This document shows positions 32,706-44,496 of a stretch of DNA of 64,000 nt, piece by piece. Numbering within the stretch: position 1 is the first letter of the stretch; each line of letters starts with the position of its first letter. Origin of the DNA: Collinsella sp. An2 (GTDB lineage: Bacteria; Actinomycetota; Coriobacteriia; Coriobacteriales; Coriobacteriaceae); assembly GCF_002160065.1 (NCBI RefSeq), contig NZ_NFJW01000011.1:24142-88141 (forward strand), in the 5' to 3' direction. The notes under the pieces were generated by a model. That model ran no database searches, was not told where the DNA came from, and worked only from the letters and a program-made list of their open reading frames with translations. The position numbers and the translations under genes are program-made.

Positions 32706-34841
32706 CTACCGCTTCACGCGGCTCAGGATGGAGCGGAACATGTCCGCCTCGGGGAACTTGAGCACGATCGCGGGGATAAACGTCACCAGAAGCGACGTCA
32801 CGCCCGCCACCGCAATGTAAGCGATGGTCTGAAGCATGCCGGCCGTCTGCGCGGTGCCGTCGGCCAGATAGGTGACGAGCGGGCCCACAAACGTCTCCAG
32901 GACCCACAGCATGCCGGCTCCCGCCGCAGCGCCCAGGCCACCGAGCACAAGGCCGGCAACGACGCCATGGAGAATCTTCTTCACACGCAGGCCGTGCAGA
33001 CGACGGCGCATCCACCAAAACGCGCCGATATCGGACACGAGGTAGCTCGCCGTCATGGACAGCGCGATAAACGGCATGCCGCCGCCGAGCCCGAGCGCGA
33101 ACGTGAGCGACCAGGCGATCTCGGCCACGGCGCCCGCCAGAATGAAGGCGGCGTAGGGATGCATGTTGCGCAGGGCCGAGCAGCCCTTCTGCATGAGCAT
33201 GCACACGCCGTAGAGCGGCAGCGACGGCGCGAGGAAGCGCAGGTACTCACTCACGAGTTCCACGCCCCCCAGGTCGAACTTGCCCGCACAGTAGATCATG
33301 TTGAGCGGGAAGCTGAACACCATGAGATAGAGCGCGAAGGGAATGAGCACGAAGAACTGCTGGGCGATGCCGCGGGACAGGCCGTCGCGCACCGCGTCGT
33401 CGTCGCCACGCGTCGCGTCGCGCGCGAGCTCGGTGTAGAGCGCCGTGTTGAGCGAGACAGCGAGCAGCGCATAGGGCAGCGTGTACCACAGGCGTGCGTA
33501 CGCGATGACTGACGAACCGGTGCCGGGCTGCACGGCAAGGGCCGTCGAGTTCATGACGGAGCTCGTGACCAGGGTGCACAGGGTCGCGATGATGGTGGGC
33601 ACCCCGAGGGAGACCGTCTTGCGCAGCAGCGGATCATGCAGGTTGATGTGCAGGCGCGGATGGATGCCGTGGCGGGCGAGCGCCGGAATCTGGCAGGCCA
33701 TCTGCACGAAGACACCCGCTGTGGTTCCCACGGCGAGGACCGTGATGGCAAGCGCGTCGCTCACCTGCTGGATAAAGGGGAAGGCCACGAAGCTCGCGAT
33801 GACCACCACGTTGTTGAGGATGGGGCCGACGTTGCTCCAGAAATAGTCTCGATGCGCGTTGAGCACGCCCGAGAACACCGAACCGAGCCCGTAGAAGAGA
33901 ATCTGGAACGCAAAGATGCGGAAGAAGTAGACCGCGGTCTCCATCTCGGCGCCGTCGCTCATGAACGACTGCGTCCAGATAAGGCCAGGGGCAAAGATGC
34001 AAGCAGCCACGGACGCCACGCCGAGCACAACGAGCAGGATCGACAGGAGGTTCCCCACGTAATCGTTGGCGCCCTCCTTGCCGCCCAGGCGCCGTGCATC
34101 CATGTAGACCGGCAAGAACGCCGTCACCAGCATGCCGCCCATAACGAGCTCGTAGAGCATGTTGGGCAGGTTGTTGGCGATGTTGTAGGACGATGCGAGC
34201 AGCGACACGCCAAAGGCGATGCCCATGAACCAGGTGCGGGCAAAGCCGGTGAGGCGGGAGATCACGATGAGTAGCGTCATGAGGCCCGCCGAGCGGCCGA
34301 CGCTCTCGTAGTCGCCCGCGGCCTCGAAGTCATCGTCAGACGCCTCGTCCGCACGGGAGGTGCGCGCCGTGGCGTCGGTGTCGGCATCGTGTGCCAGCGC
34401 ATCGGTGCGGGCAGCGGGAGCGGCGTCGCCCTCGACGGCGAGGCGACCCGTCTGACCCGCGGGCTCGTCAGGAGCCATGCCGTGCGGCGCGGATGTCTCG
34501 GCTGCCGGCGCGGCGTGGCCGGCATGCGCGGCCATCCCGAAGGCGTGCTCCGCCCAGACGTCGTCGTCCGTGCTCACCGCGCCGGCCGCGGCCTGCTGCC
34601 CCGCCGCCGGCGCGGCCGCAGCGTGCTTGCCCATCCGCGACGATGTCGGAGCCGGGCTGCCCACACCCGCGCGCAGGGCGGCGTCCAAAAAGACGCTCGT
34701 CTCGTCGGGACGCTGCTTTGAACGGTCGTGCCGGTAGGACTGAGCCGCAGCGATGAACACCGCGGTTTCATCGGGGCGCGGGGCCTCCTTGCGTGCACGG
34801 GGCGCGAAATGCGATCCCTGGGGCCGCTCGTCCACGTCCAT
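32706..34841 (-). CDS. murJ: lipid II flippase MurJ with long cytoplasmic N-terminus
   Basis: This 711-residue member of the MurJ/MviN (MATE-like) family carries about 14 membrane helices from residue 185 on, beginning LMTLLIVISRLTGFARTWFMG and including NIANNLPNMLYELVMGGML. MurJ flips lipid II for peptidoglycan synthesis. The first 180 residues are a disordered, Ala/charged-rich tail with two copies of the motif RPDET(A/S)VF(I/L) at residues 22-30 and 44-52, resembling the phosphorylated ETTSVF motif of GarA/OdhI. The ATG at 34841 has AGGAG 8 bp upstream; an in-frame start at 34937 is weaker. Confidence 0.9.
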   Translation of the reverse strand: MDVDERPQGSHFAPRARKEAPRPDETAVFIAAAQSYRHDRSKQRPDETSVFLDAALRAGVGSPAPTSSRMGKHAAAAPAAGQQAAAGAVSTDDDVWAEHAFGMAAHAGHAAPAAETSAPHGMAPDEPAGQTGRLAVEGDAAPAARTDALAHDADTDATARTSRADEASDDDFEAAGDYESVGRSAGLMTLLIVISRLTGFARTWFMGIAFGVSLLASSYNIANNLPNMLYELVMGGMLVTAFLPVYMDARRLGGKEGANDYVGNLLSILLVVLGVASVAACIFAPGLIWTQSFMSDGAEMETAVYFFRIFAFQILFYGLGSVFSGVLNAHRDYFWSNVGPILNNVVVIASFVAFPFIQQVSDALAITVLAVGTTAGVFVQMACQIPALARHGIHPRLHINLHDPLLRKTVSLGVPTIIATLCTLVTSSVMNSTALAVQPGTGSSVIAYARLWYTLPYALLAVSLNTALYTELARDATRGDDDAVRDGLSRGIAQQFFVLIPFALYLMVFSFPLNMIYCAGKFDLGGVELVSEYLRFLAPSLPLYGVCMLMQKGCSALRNMHPYAAFILAGAVAEIAWSLTFALGLGGGMPFIALSMTASYLVSDIGAFWWMRRRLHGLRVKKILHGVVAGLVLGGLGAAAGAGMLWVLETFVGPLVTYLADGTAQTAGMLQTIAYIAVAGVTSLLVTFIPAIVLKFPEADMFRSILSRVKR

Positions 34842-34945
34842 ATCTGCGCTCCTTCCTCGTCGCCGCGACGCGGCGGCACCTCGCTCCGCTTCGTCCAGGG
34901 CCCATCTGCCGCAGGGCGTCTCCCCTGGCGGCCTCATCCCGGCTT

Positions 34946-36211
34946 TTAGGCGTAGTTTTTAGCCTCCGGCCCCCACACGTACTTCTTGAACTTTGAGATC
35001 TGATGGTAATACGTCAGGCTCGCCCAGAAATGCTGCACCGCGCTGTCGCGCTTCCAATACAGCGGGAAGGCCGCGGTGCCATCGCGAAACGCGCCGAGCA
35101 CCTGGGTGCGCAGAGCGTCATCGGCCACGGAGCGGCGCACCACGTAGGGCGGAACCGTGGTGTACACGAAGGGCTCGTCGGCGGAAAGCTCGCCCTGGGA
35201 CTTGCCCAGCACCAGGTCGTCCACCATGACCTTGGCAAAATTCACGCCCGCCTGGCGCACGAATGCCGAACTGCGGCCGGGGCGCGTGTTGATCTCGAAG
35301 AAGCGGTACGACCCGTCGCGCTCGTCGAACTTCACGTCGAAGTTGGCCATGCCGTGATAGCCCACATGGCGCATGAAGCGCAGAGCATCCTCCATGACTT
35401 TACGATTGCGCTCCGGGATGATGATCGCCGGGTTACCGATGGCTCCCGGCGCATGGTCCTCCAGGATCACGCGGCCGCCGCACATGAAAACCGGGTTGCC
35501 CTGGGCGTCGGTATATGCCGAGAGGATGCGAATCTGCGTGTCGTCGCCCGGCACGAACTCCTGCACGATGAGCGACCGATCGTAGGTCGAGGCCTGCAGG
35601 CTCTCGAAGATGCGCGTGAGCTCGTCGCGGTCATGGACCAGAAAGACCTTCTTCTTGTCGGGAATCTCCGCATAGTGATACGCGGCCGAGTTGGACGGCT
35701 TGGCAATAAGCGGGTAGGAGAATCCACCGTCGTCAACCGTGGCGGCGGGGTCGGCGCAGTCCAAAAAGACCGTACGGGGATACGGGATGCCCACCTCGTC
35801 GCAGATCTTGTAGAAGTTCTCTTTCTGCGTGATCTCGTCGAGCAGGTCGAAGTCGATGTATGGCACATGGAACCGCTCCTGAAGCGTCCCCTTGTGCTGC
35901 GAGATGAGGCGTGCGTAGTGATCGCCGCAGCCCACCAGGAACGGAATCTTGCCCTGGTCGATAAGGTGCGCGCCCATGTCCATGAGCAGCGGCACCATGG
36001 CGTCGGCCTGGTCGAGGTCGGGCACCACGCGGTAGTCGACGAAACGGCTGCGCGACACCGACTTCACGTCGGCGGAGCCCAGCACGATGGAGCGAACCCC
36101 ATACGCCTCTTGGAAGCAGCGCACAAAGGCGTAGCAGCTAAAGTCCGATCCAACGATCACCGGCTGAAGCAGGCGCGGAAGGTCGCGCTCGTCAGGAGCA
36201 GCAGGTAGCAT
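34946..36211 (-). CDS. ATP-grasp ligase, possible D-aspartate ligase
   Basis: This protein of about 421 residues has an ATP-grasp fold: an N-terminal Rossmann-like part (QPVIVGSDFSCYAFVRCF), the nucleotide-binding SYPLIAKPSNSAAYHY near 165 and IVQEFVPGDDTQIRILSAYT near 215, then the metal-binding FDVKFDERDG and FEINTRPGRSSAF near 300-325. Its layout and its place beside murJ and near an aspartate-type racemase fit the D-aspartate ligase (Asl) type that adds D-Asp to peptidoglycan precursors. Another carboxylate-amine ligase is possible. The start is uncertain: ATG at 36211 fits the domain start, and in-frame ATGs exist at 36274 and 36358. Confidence 0.65.
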   Translation of the reverse strand: MLPAAPDERDLPRLLQPVIVGSDFSCYAFVRCFQEAYGVRSIVLGSADVKSVSRSRFVDYRVVPDLDQADAMVPLLMDMGAHLIDQGKIPFLVGCGDHYARLISQHKGTLQERFHVPYIDFDLLDEITQKENFYKICDEVGIPYPRTVFLDCADPAATVDDGGFSYPLIAKPSNSAAYHYAEIPDKKKVFLVHDRDELTRIFESLQASTYDRSLIVQEFVPGDDTQIRILSAYTDAQGNPVFMCGGRVILEDHAPGAIGNPAIIIPERNRKVMEDALRFMRHVGYHGMANFDVKFDERDGSYRFFEINTRPGRSSAFVRQAGVNFAKVMVDDLVLGKSQGELSADEPFVYTTVPPYVVRRSVADDALRTQVLGAFRDGTAAFPLYWKRDSAVQHFWASLTYYHQISKFKKYVWGPEAKNYA

Positions 36212-36391
36212 GAGCGTCTCGATTCTCGAATAACGCGGGGCAAGCCAGGCTCTGTCCCCCGCGTGAGCTGGCATGTTAACAGGGAAGCATTGTAGTAAAT
36301 GAGCGCAGGGATGCGCCAAACGCCACACAAACAGGATAGCGCGGCGGCGATAGGGCAACCGCGTCGCAATGCAGCAGCGCCCCAGAAGACG

Positions 36392-36904
36392 CTACTCCCG
36401 CGTGATGGCCGCCACCTGGGCACCCGTCACGCGAACGAGGTCGTCGGGTGCGAGCTCCACCTGCAGGCCTCGGCGGCCACCCGACACGTAGATGGTGTCA
36501 TAGAGGATGCACGTCTCGTCGATCACCGTGGGAAAGGACTTCTTCATTCCCACGGGAGAGCAGCCGCCGCGCACGTAGCCCGTAAGCCCCACGAGGTCGC
36601 GCACGTGAACCATCGAGAGCGACTTCTCGCCGAGCACGCGGGCCGCGGCCTTGAGGTCGAGTTCCTCGGCGACGGGAATGCAGCACACCACATGGCTGCC
36701 AGAGGATGTCGAGCACACGAGCGTCTTGAACACCGCGCCCGGGTCTTCGCCCAGCTGGGCGCACACGTGAACGCCTGAAAGGTCGCTCTCGTCAACCTCG
36801 TAAACGTGCTCGGTATAGGCGACGCCGGCTCGCTCGAGTTCGCGCATCGCGTTGGTCTTCTTGGTATCCTTCGCGCCCACGGCACTCCCCTCTCCACGTG
36901 GCAT
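36392..36904 (-). CDS. ybaK: Cys-tRNA(Pro)/Cys-tRNA deacylase YbaK
   Basis: This 170-residue YbaK/EbsC-type editing domain hydrolyses mischarged Cys-tRNA(Pro). The typical core is visible: VFKTLVC near 60, the catalytic lysine region LDLKAAARVLGEKSLSMV near 85-102, and GLTGYVRGGCSPVGMKK near 110-127 with IDETCILYDTIYVSGGRRG after it. The ATG at 36904 has GAGG 10 bp upstream and gives normal length. It is divergent from the racemase gene. Confidence 0.92.
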   Translation of the reverse strand: MPRGEGSAVGAKDTKKTNAMRELERAGVAYTEHVYEVDESDLSGVHVCAQLGEDPGAVFKTLVCSTSSGSHVVCCIPVAEELDLKAAARVLGEKSLSMVHVRDLVGLTGYVRGGCSPVGMKKSFPTVIDETCILYDTIYVSGGRRGLQVELAPDDLVRVTGAQVAAITRE

Positions 36905-36986
36905 TTCACAACCTCGGCACAGCCGTCGACGGCGTTGCTGGTAGTATTTGATGGTACGCAACCGCCCGGTGAACGGAGCATTCCGC

Positions 36987-37691
36987 ATGGAAAAACAGAC
37001 ACTCGGCGTAATCGGCGGCATGGGCCCCGAAGCCACCGCCTATTTCTACGAGCAGGTCATTCAACATACGCGCGCGGCATCGGACCAAGAACACCTGGAC
37101 ATGGTGATTCTCTCATGCGCCTCGATGCCCGATCGCACCGCCTCCATCCAGTCGGGCGACCATGAGCCCATCCTTGCCTGCATGCACGACTGCGTGCGTC
37201 GGCTGGAAGCCTGCGGGGCCAGCGTCATCGCCATCCCCTGCAACACGTCTCACTACTACTACGACACCATCCAGGGCTTCACCCAGATTCCCATCATCCA
37301 CATGCCACGCGAGACGGTGCGCTTTGCCGTGCAAGGCGGAGACGTGTGCCGCATCGGCATCATGGGCACCGACGGGACCGTGCAGGCGGGCGTGTACGCG
37401 CGCGAATGCGAGCGCACAGGTGTCGAGGCGGTCAACCCCTCGCCCGAGCGACAGGCGGATGTCATGTCGCTCATCTACGACGACGTGAAAGCGGGACGCA
37501 CGCCGCGCCTCGACAAGCTCGAGCGCGTGCTGAGCTTCTTTGAGAGCGCCCGCTGCGACCGCATCATCCTTGCCTGTACCGAGCTCTCGGTGCTCAACCG
37601 CTACCGCACCATGCCCGACGGCACCATCGATGCCATGGACGTCCTGGTGCACGAATCCATCGTGCGCTGCGGAGGCACCTACCAGGCATGA
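36987..37691 (+). CDS. aspartate/glutamate-type racemase
   Basis: This 234-residue PLP-independent racemase uses two cysteines as acid/base catalysts. Both are present, in IPCNTSHYYYD near 83 and in LACTELS near 194, along with the N-terminal LGVIGGMGPEAT. The sequence is closer to the aspartate-racemase group than to MurI by its GGMGPEAT and CNTSHYY motifs. GGAG precedes the ATG at 36987. Together with the ATP-grasp gene 0.8 kb away it could supply D-aspartate for the cell-wall cross-bridge. Substrate is inferred. Confidence 0.85.
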   Translation: MEKQTLGVIGGMGPEATAYFYEQVIQHTRAASDQEHLDMVILSCASMPDRTASIQSGDHEPILACMHDCVRRLEACGASVIAIPCNTSHYYYDTIQGFTQIPIIHMPRETVRFAVQGGDVCRIGIMGTDGTVQAGVYARECERTGVEAVNPSPERQADVMSLIYDDVKAGRTPRLDKLERVLSFFESARCDRIILACTELSVLNRYRTMPDGTIDAMDVLVHESIVRCGGTYQA

Positions 37692-37835
37692 TCGATCCCG
37701 AGCACGCGTCCGCAAGACAGCTGCCCCACAGCAGAACAGCGTGACCCACGATGAGTCCGGTTCACCCCCGGCGCGCGCTTGCCGACGATTCGTCAACGCT
37801 CAGTAATGTCCCGGAATCAGCCTCGAATCTGAAAC

Positions 37836-37880
37836 AAAACTGAGCGTCGGCGAAACATAGGGTCGCCGACGCTCAGTTTT
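37836..37880. terminator. bidirectional intrinsic terminator
   Basis: AAAACTGAGCGTCGGCGA and TCGCCGACGCTCAGTTTT pair perfectly around nine bases, so a T-run follows the stem on either strand. It lies between the convergent racemase and uvrA genes. A second GCTCAGT copy occurs at 37799. Confidence 0.9.
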
Positions 37881-37995
37881 GCTCCACACGTATCGCATGG
37901 CGCTGCTTCCCGCTCCGCCAGGAGCCCACGCTTCGTGGGACACACCTGACATGCGGCATCTAGAGAGGCCGCCGGAACGACCCCCTACAAAGAAA

Positions 37996-38219
37996 TCGGC
38001 CTTCCGCAGTGCCCGAGATTGCCGTGAAAGAGGAGGGGCACGCCTTGCGTGCGGCGACCGACGATTGAACGGCAAGATCGGGTGCTACGGAAGGCCGAGG
38101 GCGCACGCCTGGCGCGCGGCGCCCTAAGACTTGAGGGACGAGATGCGGTGCCTGGGAAGGCCGAGTGCGGCGCCCGACAAGCGAAGGGCAAGGTCGGGTG
38201 CTACGGGATACCGCCCCGG
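37996..38219. repeat. structured intergenic repeat, copy 2 with tandem units, downstream of uvrA
   Basis: Arms at 37996-38026 and 38068-38098 are complementary at 25 of 31 positions, with the apex hairpin GCACGC-CTT-GCGTGC at 38038-38052 preceded by GAGGAGGG. Two further partial units follow at about 38099-38164 and 38165-38213, each ending in a form of GGTGC(C/T)-GGGAAGGCCGA. It ends at the uvrA stop. Positions 37692-37835 and 37881-37995 hold nothing recognisable apart from the terminator. Confidence 0.75.
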
Positions 38220-41087
<2,868 letters not shown>

Positions 41088-41352
41088 GGATGCTCCTTGA
41101 AAAAGGGTTTGAAAAGGTCGATTCTCGCAATCCTGTAGTCTAGCGCAACGTTACCGCGCCATGCGGACACGTGTTCGAATTCCGAGCGTCCACCATGGGT
41201 TTTGCACGGTATGCTCGCCTTCCGCACAACGGGCTCGCAGGTCTCATGGACCCCCTTGTGTTAGGCTTTTTCACTATATTGGTAACCCAACGGTAAGGCG
41301 CGTTGCCCGCCGACACGTCGACGCCCTTGCCCCCATTGAAGACCAGGTAGCT

Positions 41353-43494
41353 ATGACCGACGCTGCACCCACGATATACGCCGCCATCCCCTTCACCGCG
41401 CTTGTCCTGCTCGTCGCCCTTGTCGCGGCGGTCGCTGTGCGCTCACACCTTACCGGGCGCGGCATTACGCCGGGCATGATCTTGTGGCCGCTGCCGTTTG
41501 CGGCCCTTCTTGGCTTTGTGGGCGTCTGGTGCGCCATGGGGCTCGTCATGGACACCTGCAGCGCGGCGGACCTTGTCGCCTACTCGGTCGCCGTGGGCGG
41601 CTGTGGGGCCATCACCCTCGCACGCAGACGGGTGTTCCATCGCATCGACGAGCTTGCCGGCGTCGCCTCACACCTGCTGCGCGCGGGACGCGACGCGGTG
41701 CTGCTCGTGCTGGCCGCGGCGCTCTCGGTCGCGGCGCTCGAGGGCTCCTGGAACCGCGTCGGGGCCCAGATTCCCGTGAGCTTCATCCTCTTTGCGGTCG
41801 GCGTGGTGCTCGCCGCCATGGTCGCCCTCTATTTCCTGGGGCAGCGAACCGGGGTCCTTCCCTGCCTGGTCGCATTTGCTTGCATTGCGTTTGGCATTGC
41901 CTCGCACTTCGTGCTGCGCTTCAAGTCTGCGGCGATCCTTCCGAGCGACCTGCTGGCGATCGGCACCGCGGCGGCGGTGAGCGGCAACTACACCTACGAG
42001 CTGAGTCGCCACATCATCTTCGCCCTCGCACTGTTCGCGCTCGCCCTGTGCCTGCTCTCCTTCATCCATCCCGGCCGTCCGCGCAACCGACGCGTCCTTG
42101 GCGCGAACATCGCGGGCAACCTCTGTGCGTGCGGCCTGGTCGTCGCCGGAGCGCTCGGCCTGTACAACAGCGTCGACGTCGAAGAGGCGCTCGACTTTAC
42201 CTACGACGTCTGGATGCCGCAGTTCACGTATATGCAGAAAGGTGTTATCCCAAGCTTTCTCGCGGTGCTCCAGGACCTCCCCATCGAGGAGTCCGAGGGC
42301 TACGACGCCGACGAGGCACAGGACATCGAGGACGCCTATGTGCAGAGCTTCGACCTTACCGCAGGCGCGACGGAGGCCCGCCTGGCGGCCGAAGCCCAAT
42401 TCAACGAGATGAAACCCGCCGTGGTTGCCATCATGAACGAAAGCTTCTCGGACCTGTCGATCTACGAGGGACTGCGCGCCGCAGGCTATACCGGCCCCGC
42501 CTTCTACAACTCGCTCGGGGACACGCTGCAGCGCGGCGCGCTCATGTCGTCGGTGGTGGGCGGCGGCACCTGCAACACCGAGTTCGAGTTTCTCACCGGC
42601 AATTCCATGGCCTTTGTCGGCAGTGGCAAATATCCCTACCAGCTCTATGACTTCTCCGACGTGAGCAACCTCGCGCAGCAATTCGACGAGCTGGGCTACA
42701 AGACGACCGCCATCCATCCCCAGCTGGGCAGCAACTGGAACCGCAGCAACGTGTACAACCAGATGGGCTTCGACACCTTCCTCACCATCGACGACTTCCC
42801 CGACGCCACGTGGTACCACTACGGCCCCTCGGACCGCACCTGCTATGACCGCATCCTCCAGATGCTTCGCGAAGACCCCGATCCGCAGTTCATCTTCAAC
42901 GTGACCATGCAGAACCACGGCGGCTACGACGCCGGCACCGTACTCGAGGAGGACCTGCTTGGCATTGCTCCCGAAGGCATCACAGACCCGGATACCCTGA
43001 GCAGCCTCAACACCTATCTCGCCTGCATCCAGGCGTCCGATCGCGACCTTGAGTACTTCATCAACGAGCTGCGCACCATCGGCCGCCCCGTGGTGCTCGT
43101 GTTCTTCGGCGATCATCAGCCAAGCGTCGGGCCCACTCTCAACGAGGCCCTCTATCCCGGGGAGGACGCTTTCTCTCACTCGTGGCGCGAGTTCGTGTCC
43201 ACCTACATCATATGGGCGAACTACGATGTCGCCGGCAACGACCAGGTGAGCGCCTGGGACGAGCTGGGGGCCAACGCACTCGGTGCCCAACTGCTGTATG
43301 ACATTGGCGCTCCGCTTTCCGACCAGCAGAAGGCGACCCTTGCAACGCGTGCCTCGGTAACGTCGCTCAACGCGCTGGGCTACCGCGGCGCCGACGGCAT
43401 CTGCCAGGCACTCGATGCAAACAGCTTCTACAGCAGCACCATCGACGACCTGCGCAAGATGCAATACCTCAACTTCGCCGAGAAGGTTCAGTAG
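41353..43494 (+). CDS. LTA-synthase-family sulfatase (phosphoglycerol transferase type)
   Basis: This 713-residue membrane enzyme has about six to seven N-terminal helices to residue ~275, then an extracytoplasmic alkaline-phosphatase/sulfatase domain. Metal and catalytic residues are visible: AIMNESFSDLS near 360, the likely nucleophile Thr in VGGGTCNTEFE near 398-408, VTMQNHGGYD near 520 and FFGDHQPS near 585. The family transfers glycerol-phosphate from phosphatidylglycerol to a glycolipid or sugar acceptor. The exact polymer is not predictable. The ATG at 41353 has AGGTAG upstream; 64 in-frame residues before it are not conserved-looking. Confidence 0.85.
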   Translation: MTDAAPTIYAAIPFTALVLLVALVAAVAVRSHLTGRGITPGMILWPLPFAALLGFVGVWCAMGLVMDTCSAADLVAYSVAVGGCGAITLARRRVFHRIDELAGVASHLLRAGRDAVLLVLAAALSVAALEGSWNRVGAQIPVSFILFAVGVVLAAMVALYFLGQRTGVLPCLVAFACIAFGIASHFVLRFKSAAILPSDLLAIGTAAAVSGNYTYELSRHIIFALALFALALCLLSFIHPGRPRNRRVLGANIAGNLCACGLVVAGALGLYNSVDVEEALDFTYDVWMPQFTYMQKGVIPSFLAVLQDLPIEESEGYDADEAQDIEDAYVQSFDLTAGATEARLAAEAQFNEMKPAVVAIMNESFSDLSIYEGLRAAGYTGPAFYNSLGDTLQRGALMSSVVGGGTCNTEFEFLTGNSMAFVGSGKYPYQLYDFSDVSNLAQQFDELGYKTTAIHPQLGSNWNRSNVYNQMGFDTFLTIDDFPDATWYHYGPSDRTCYDRILQMLREDPDPQFIFNVTMQNHGGYDAGTVLEEDLLGIAPEGITDPDTLSSLNTYLACIQASDRDLEYFINELRTIGRPVVLVFFGDHQPSVGPTLNEALYPGEDAFSHSWREFVSTYIIWANYDVAGNDQVSAWDELGANALGAQLLYDIGAPLSDQQKATLATRASVTSLNALGYRGADGICQALDANSFYSSTIDDLRKMQYLNFAEKVQ

Positions 43495-43621
43495 CGCTGT
43501 CGGGCGCCGCCGCGCCTCAACGATATTGTCAGCAGACCCCGCCGGCGGCACACGGCTTGTGGGTACAATAAGGGCCGTACAAACCCGCCCTGGCATCGGG
43601 GCCGGCATAGAAGGGATCCTC

Positions 43622-44494
43622 ATGGGATGTGAGCATGCACAGGCTGCGGGAGGCCCCGCGTCTCCGCAGCAGTTCGAAGAGAACAGCCTCTCCGAGGTAA
43701 AGCGCGTCATCGCGGTACTCTCTGGCAAGGGCGGCGTGGGCAAGTCCTTCGTCACGGGCGCCCTCGCGGTGGAGCTCTCGCGTCGCGGCAATTCGGTCGG
43801 CATCCTGGACGCCGACATCACGGGTCCGTCCATCCCCAAGATGGTGGGCATGAGCGGACGCCGGGCAAGCGGCCTGGGCAAGCTGTTGCTGCCCGAGGTC
43901 TCCTCGACGGGCATCAAGGTCATGTCGTCGAACCTGCTGCTTGAAAACGAGACCGACCCCGTGCTGTGGCGCGGACCAGTCATCGCCGGCGCCATTCGCC
44001 AGTTCTGGAGCGACACCTCGTGGGGTCCGCTCGACTACCTGCTTGTGGACATGCCTCCGGGAACGGGCGACGTCGCACTCACCGTGTTCCAGTCGCTGCC
44101 CGTGGACGGCATCGTGGTGGTCACGAGCCCGCAGGACCTGGTGAGCATGATCGTCGCGAAGGCTGTCAACATGGCCGACAAGATGAACGTGCCCATCCTG
44201 GGTGTCATCGAGAACATGAGCTACATCACCTGCCCCGACTGCGGCCGCAAGATCGAGGTCTTTGGAACGAGCAAGCTCGACCAGGTAGCCGAGGGCTACG
44301 GCGTCAAGGTGCTCGGTCGTCTGCCGATCGACCCGTCGCTTGCCGCGGCATGCGACGCCGGCCAGATCGAGAGCGCGCTTCCGTCCGACTTGCTGCCCGA
44401 CGCCATCGCTGCCTGCGAGGCCATCGAGCCGCATGAGGTCGCCGACGGGTTCACCCCCGCCGCAGACGACACGGCCGACGCCACGAAGGCGTAG
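43622..44494 (+). CDS. mrp: Mrp/NBP35-family P-loop ATPase (Fe-S cluster carrier)
   Basis: This 290-residue protein has the deviant Walker A LSGKGGVGKSFVTG near residue 33, ILDADITGPSIPKM, and VDMPPGTGDVALTV near 140. The CPDC motif near 204 in the C-terminal part binds the bridging Fe-S cluster in this family. A Cys also lies at position 3, in the region where Nbp35-type proteins have N-terminal cysteines, although only one is seen here. GAAGGGAT precedes the ATG. It ends 2 bp before the next gene. Confidence 0.9.
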   Translation: MGCEHAQAAGGPASPQQFEENSLSEVKRVIAVLSGKGGVGKSFVTGALAVELSRRGNSVGILDADITGPSIPKMVGMSGRRASGLGKLLLPEVSSTGIKVMSSNLLLENETDPVLWRGPVIAGAIRQFWSDTSWGPLDYLLVDMPPGTGDVALTVFQSLPVDGIVVVTSPQDLVSMIVAKAVNMADKMNVPILGVIENMSYITCPDCGRKIEVFGTSKLDQVAEGYGVKVLGRLPIDPSLAAACDAGQIESALPSDLLPDAIAACEAIEPHEVADGFTPAADDTADATKA

Positions 44495-44496
44495 CG

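Noticed and set aside
31092..33512. Plus-strand open frame of 806 codons opposite uvrC and murJ
   Set aside because: It spans two opposite-strand genes with secure motifs; composition is that of a complement frame.
37692..38219. Small proteins in the repeats after uvrA
   Set aside because: Short Arg-rich frames occur on both strands but follow the repeat units in different frames at each copy, so they are not conserved coding sequences.
41668..44016. Minus-strand open frame of 782 codons opposite the LTA-synthase-like gene and mrp
   Set aside because: The plus strand has catalytic motifs in both genes; the minus frame has none.
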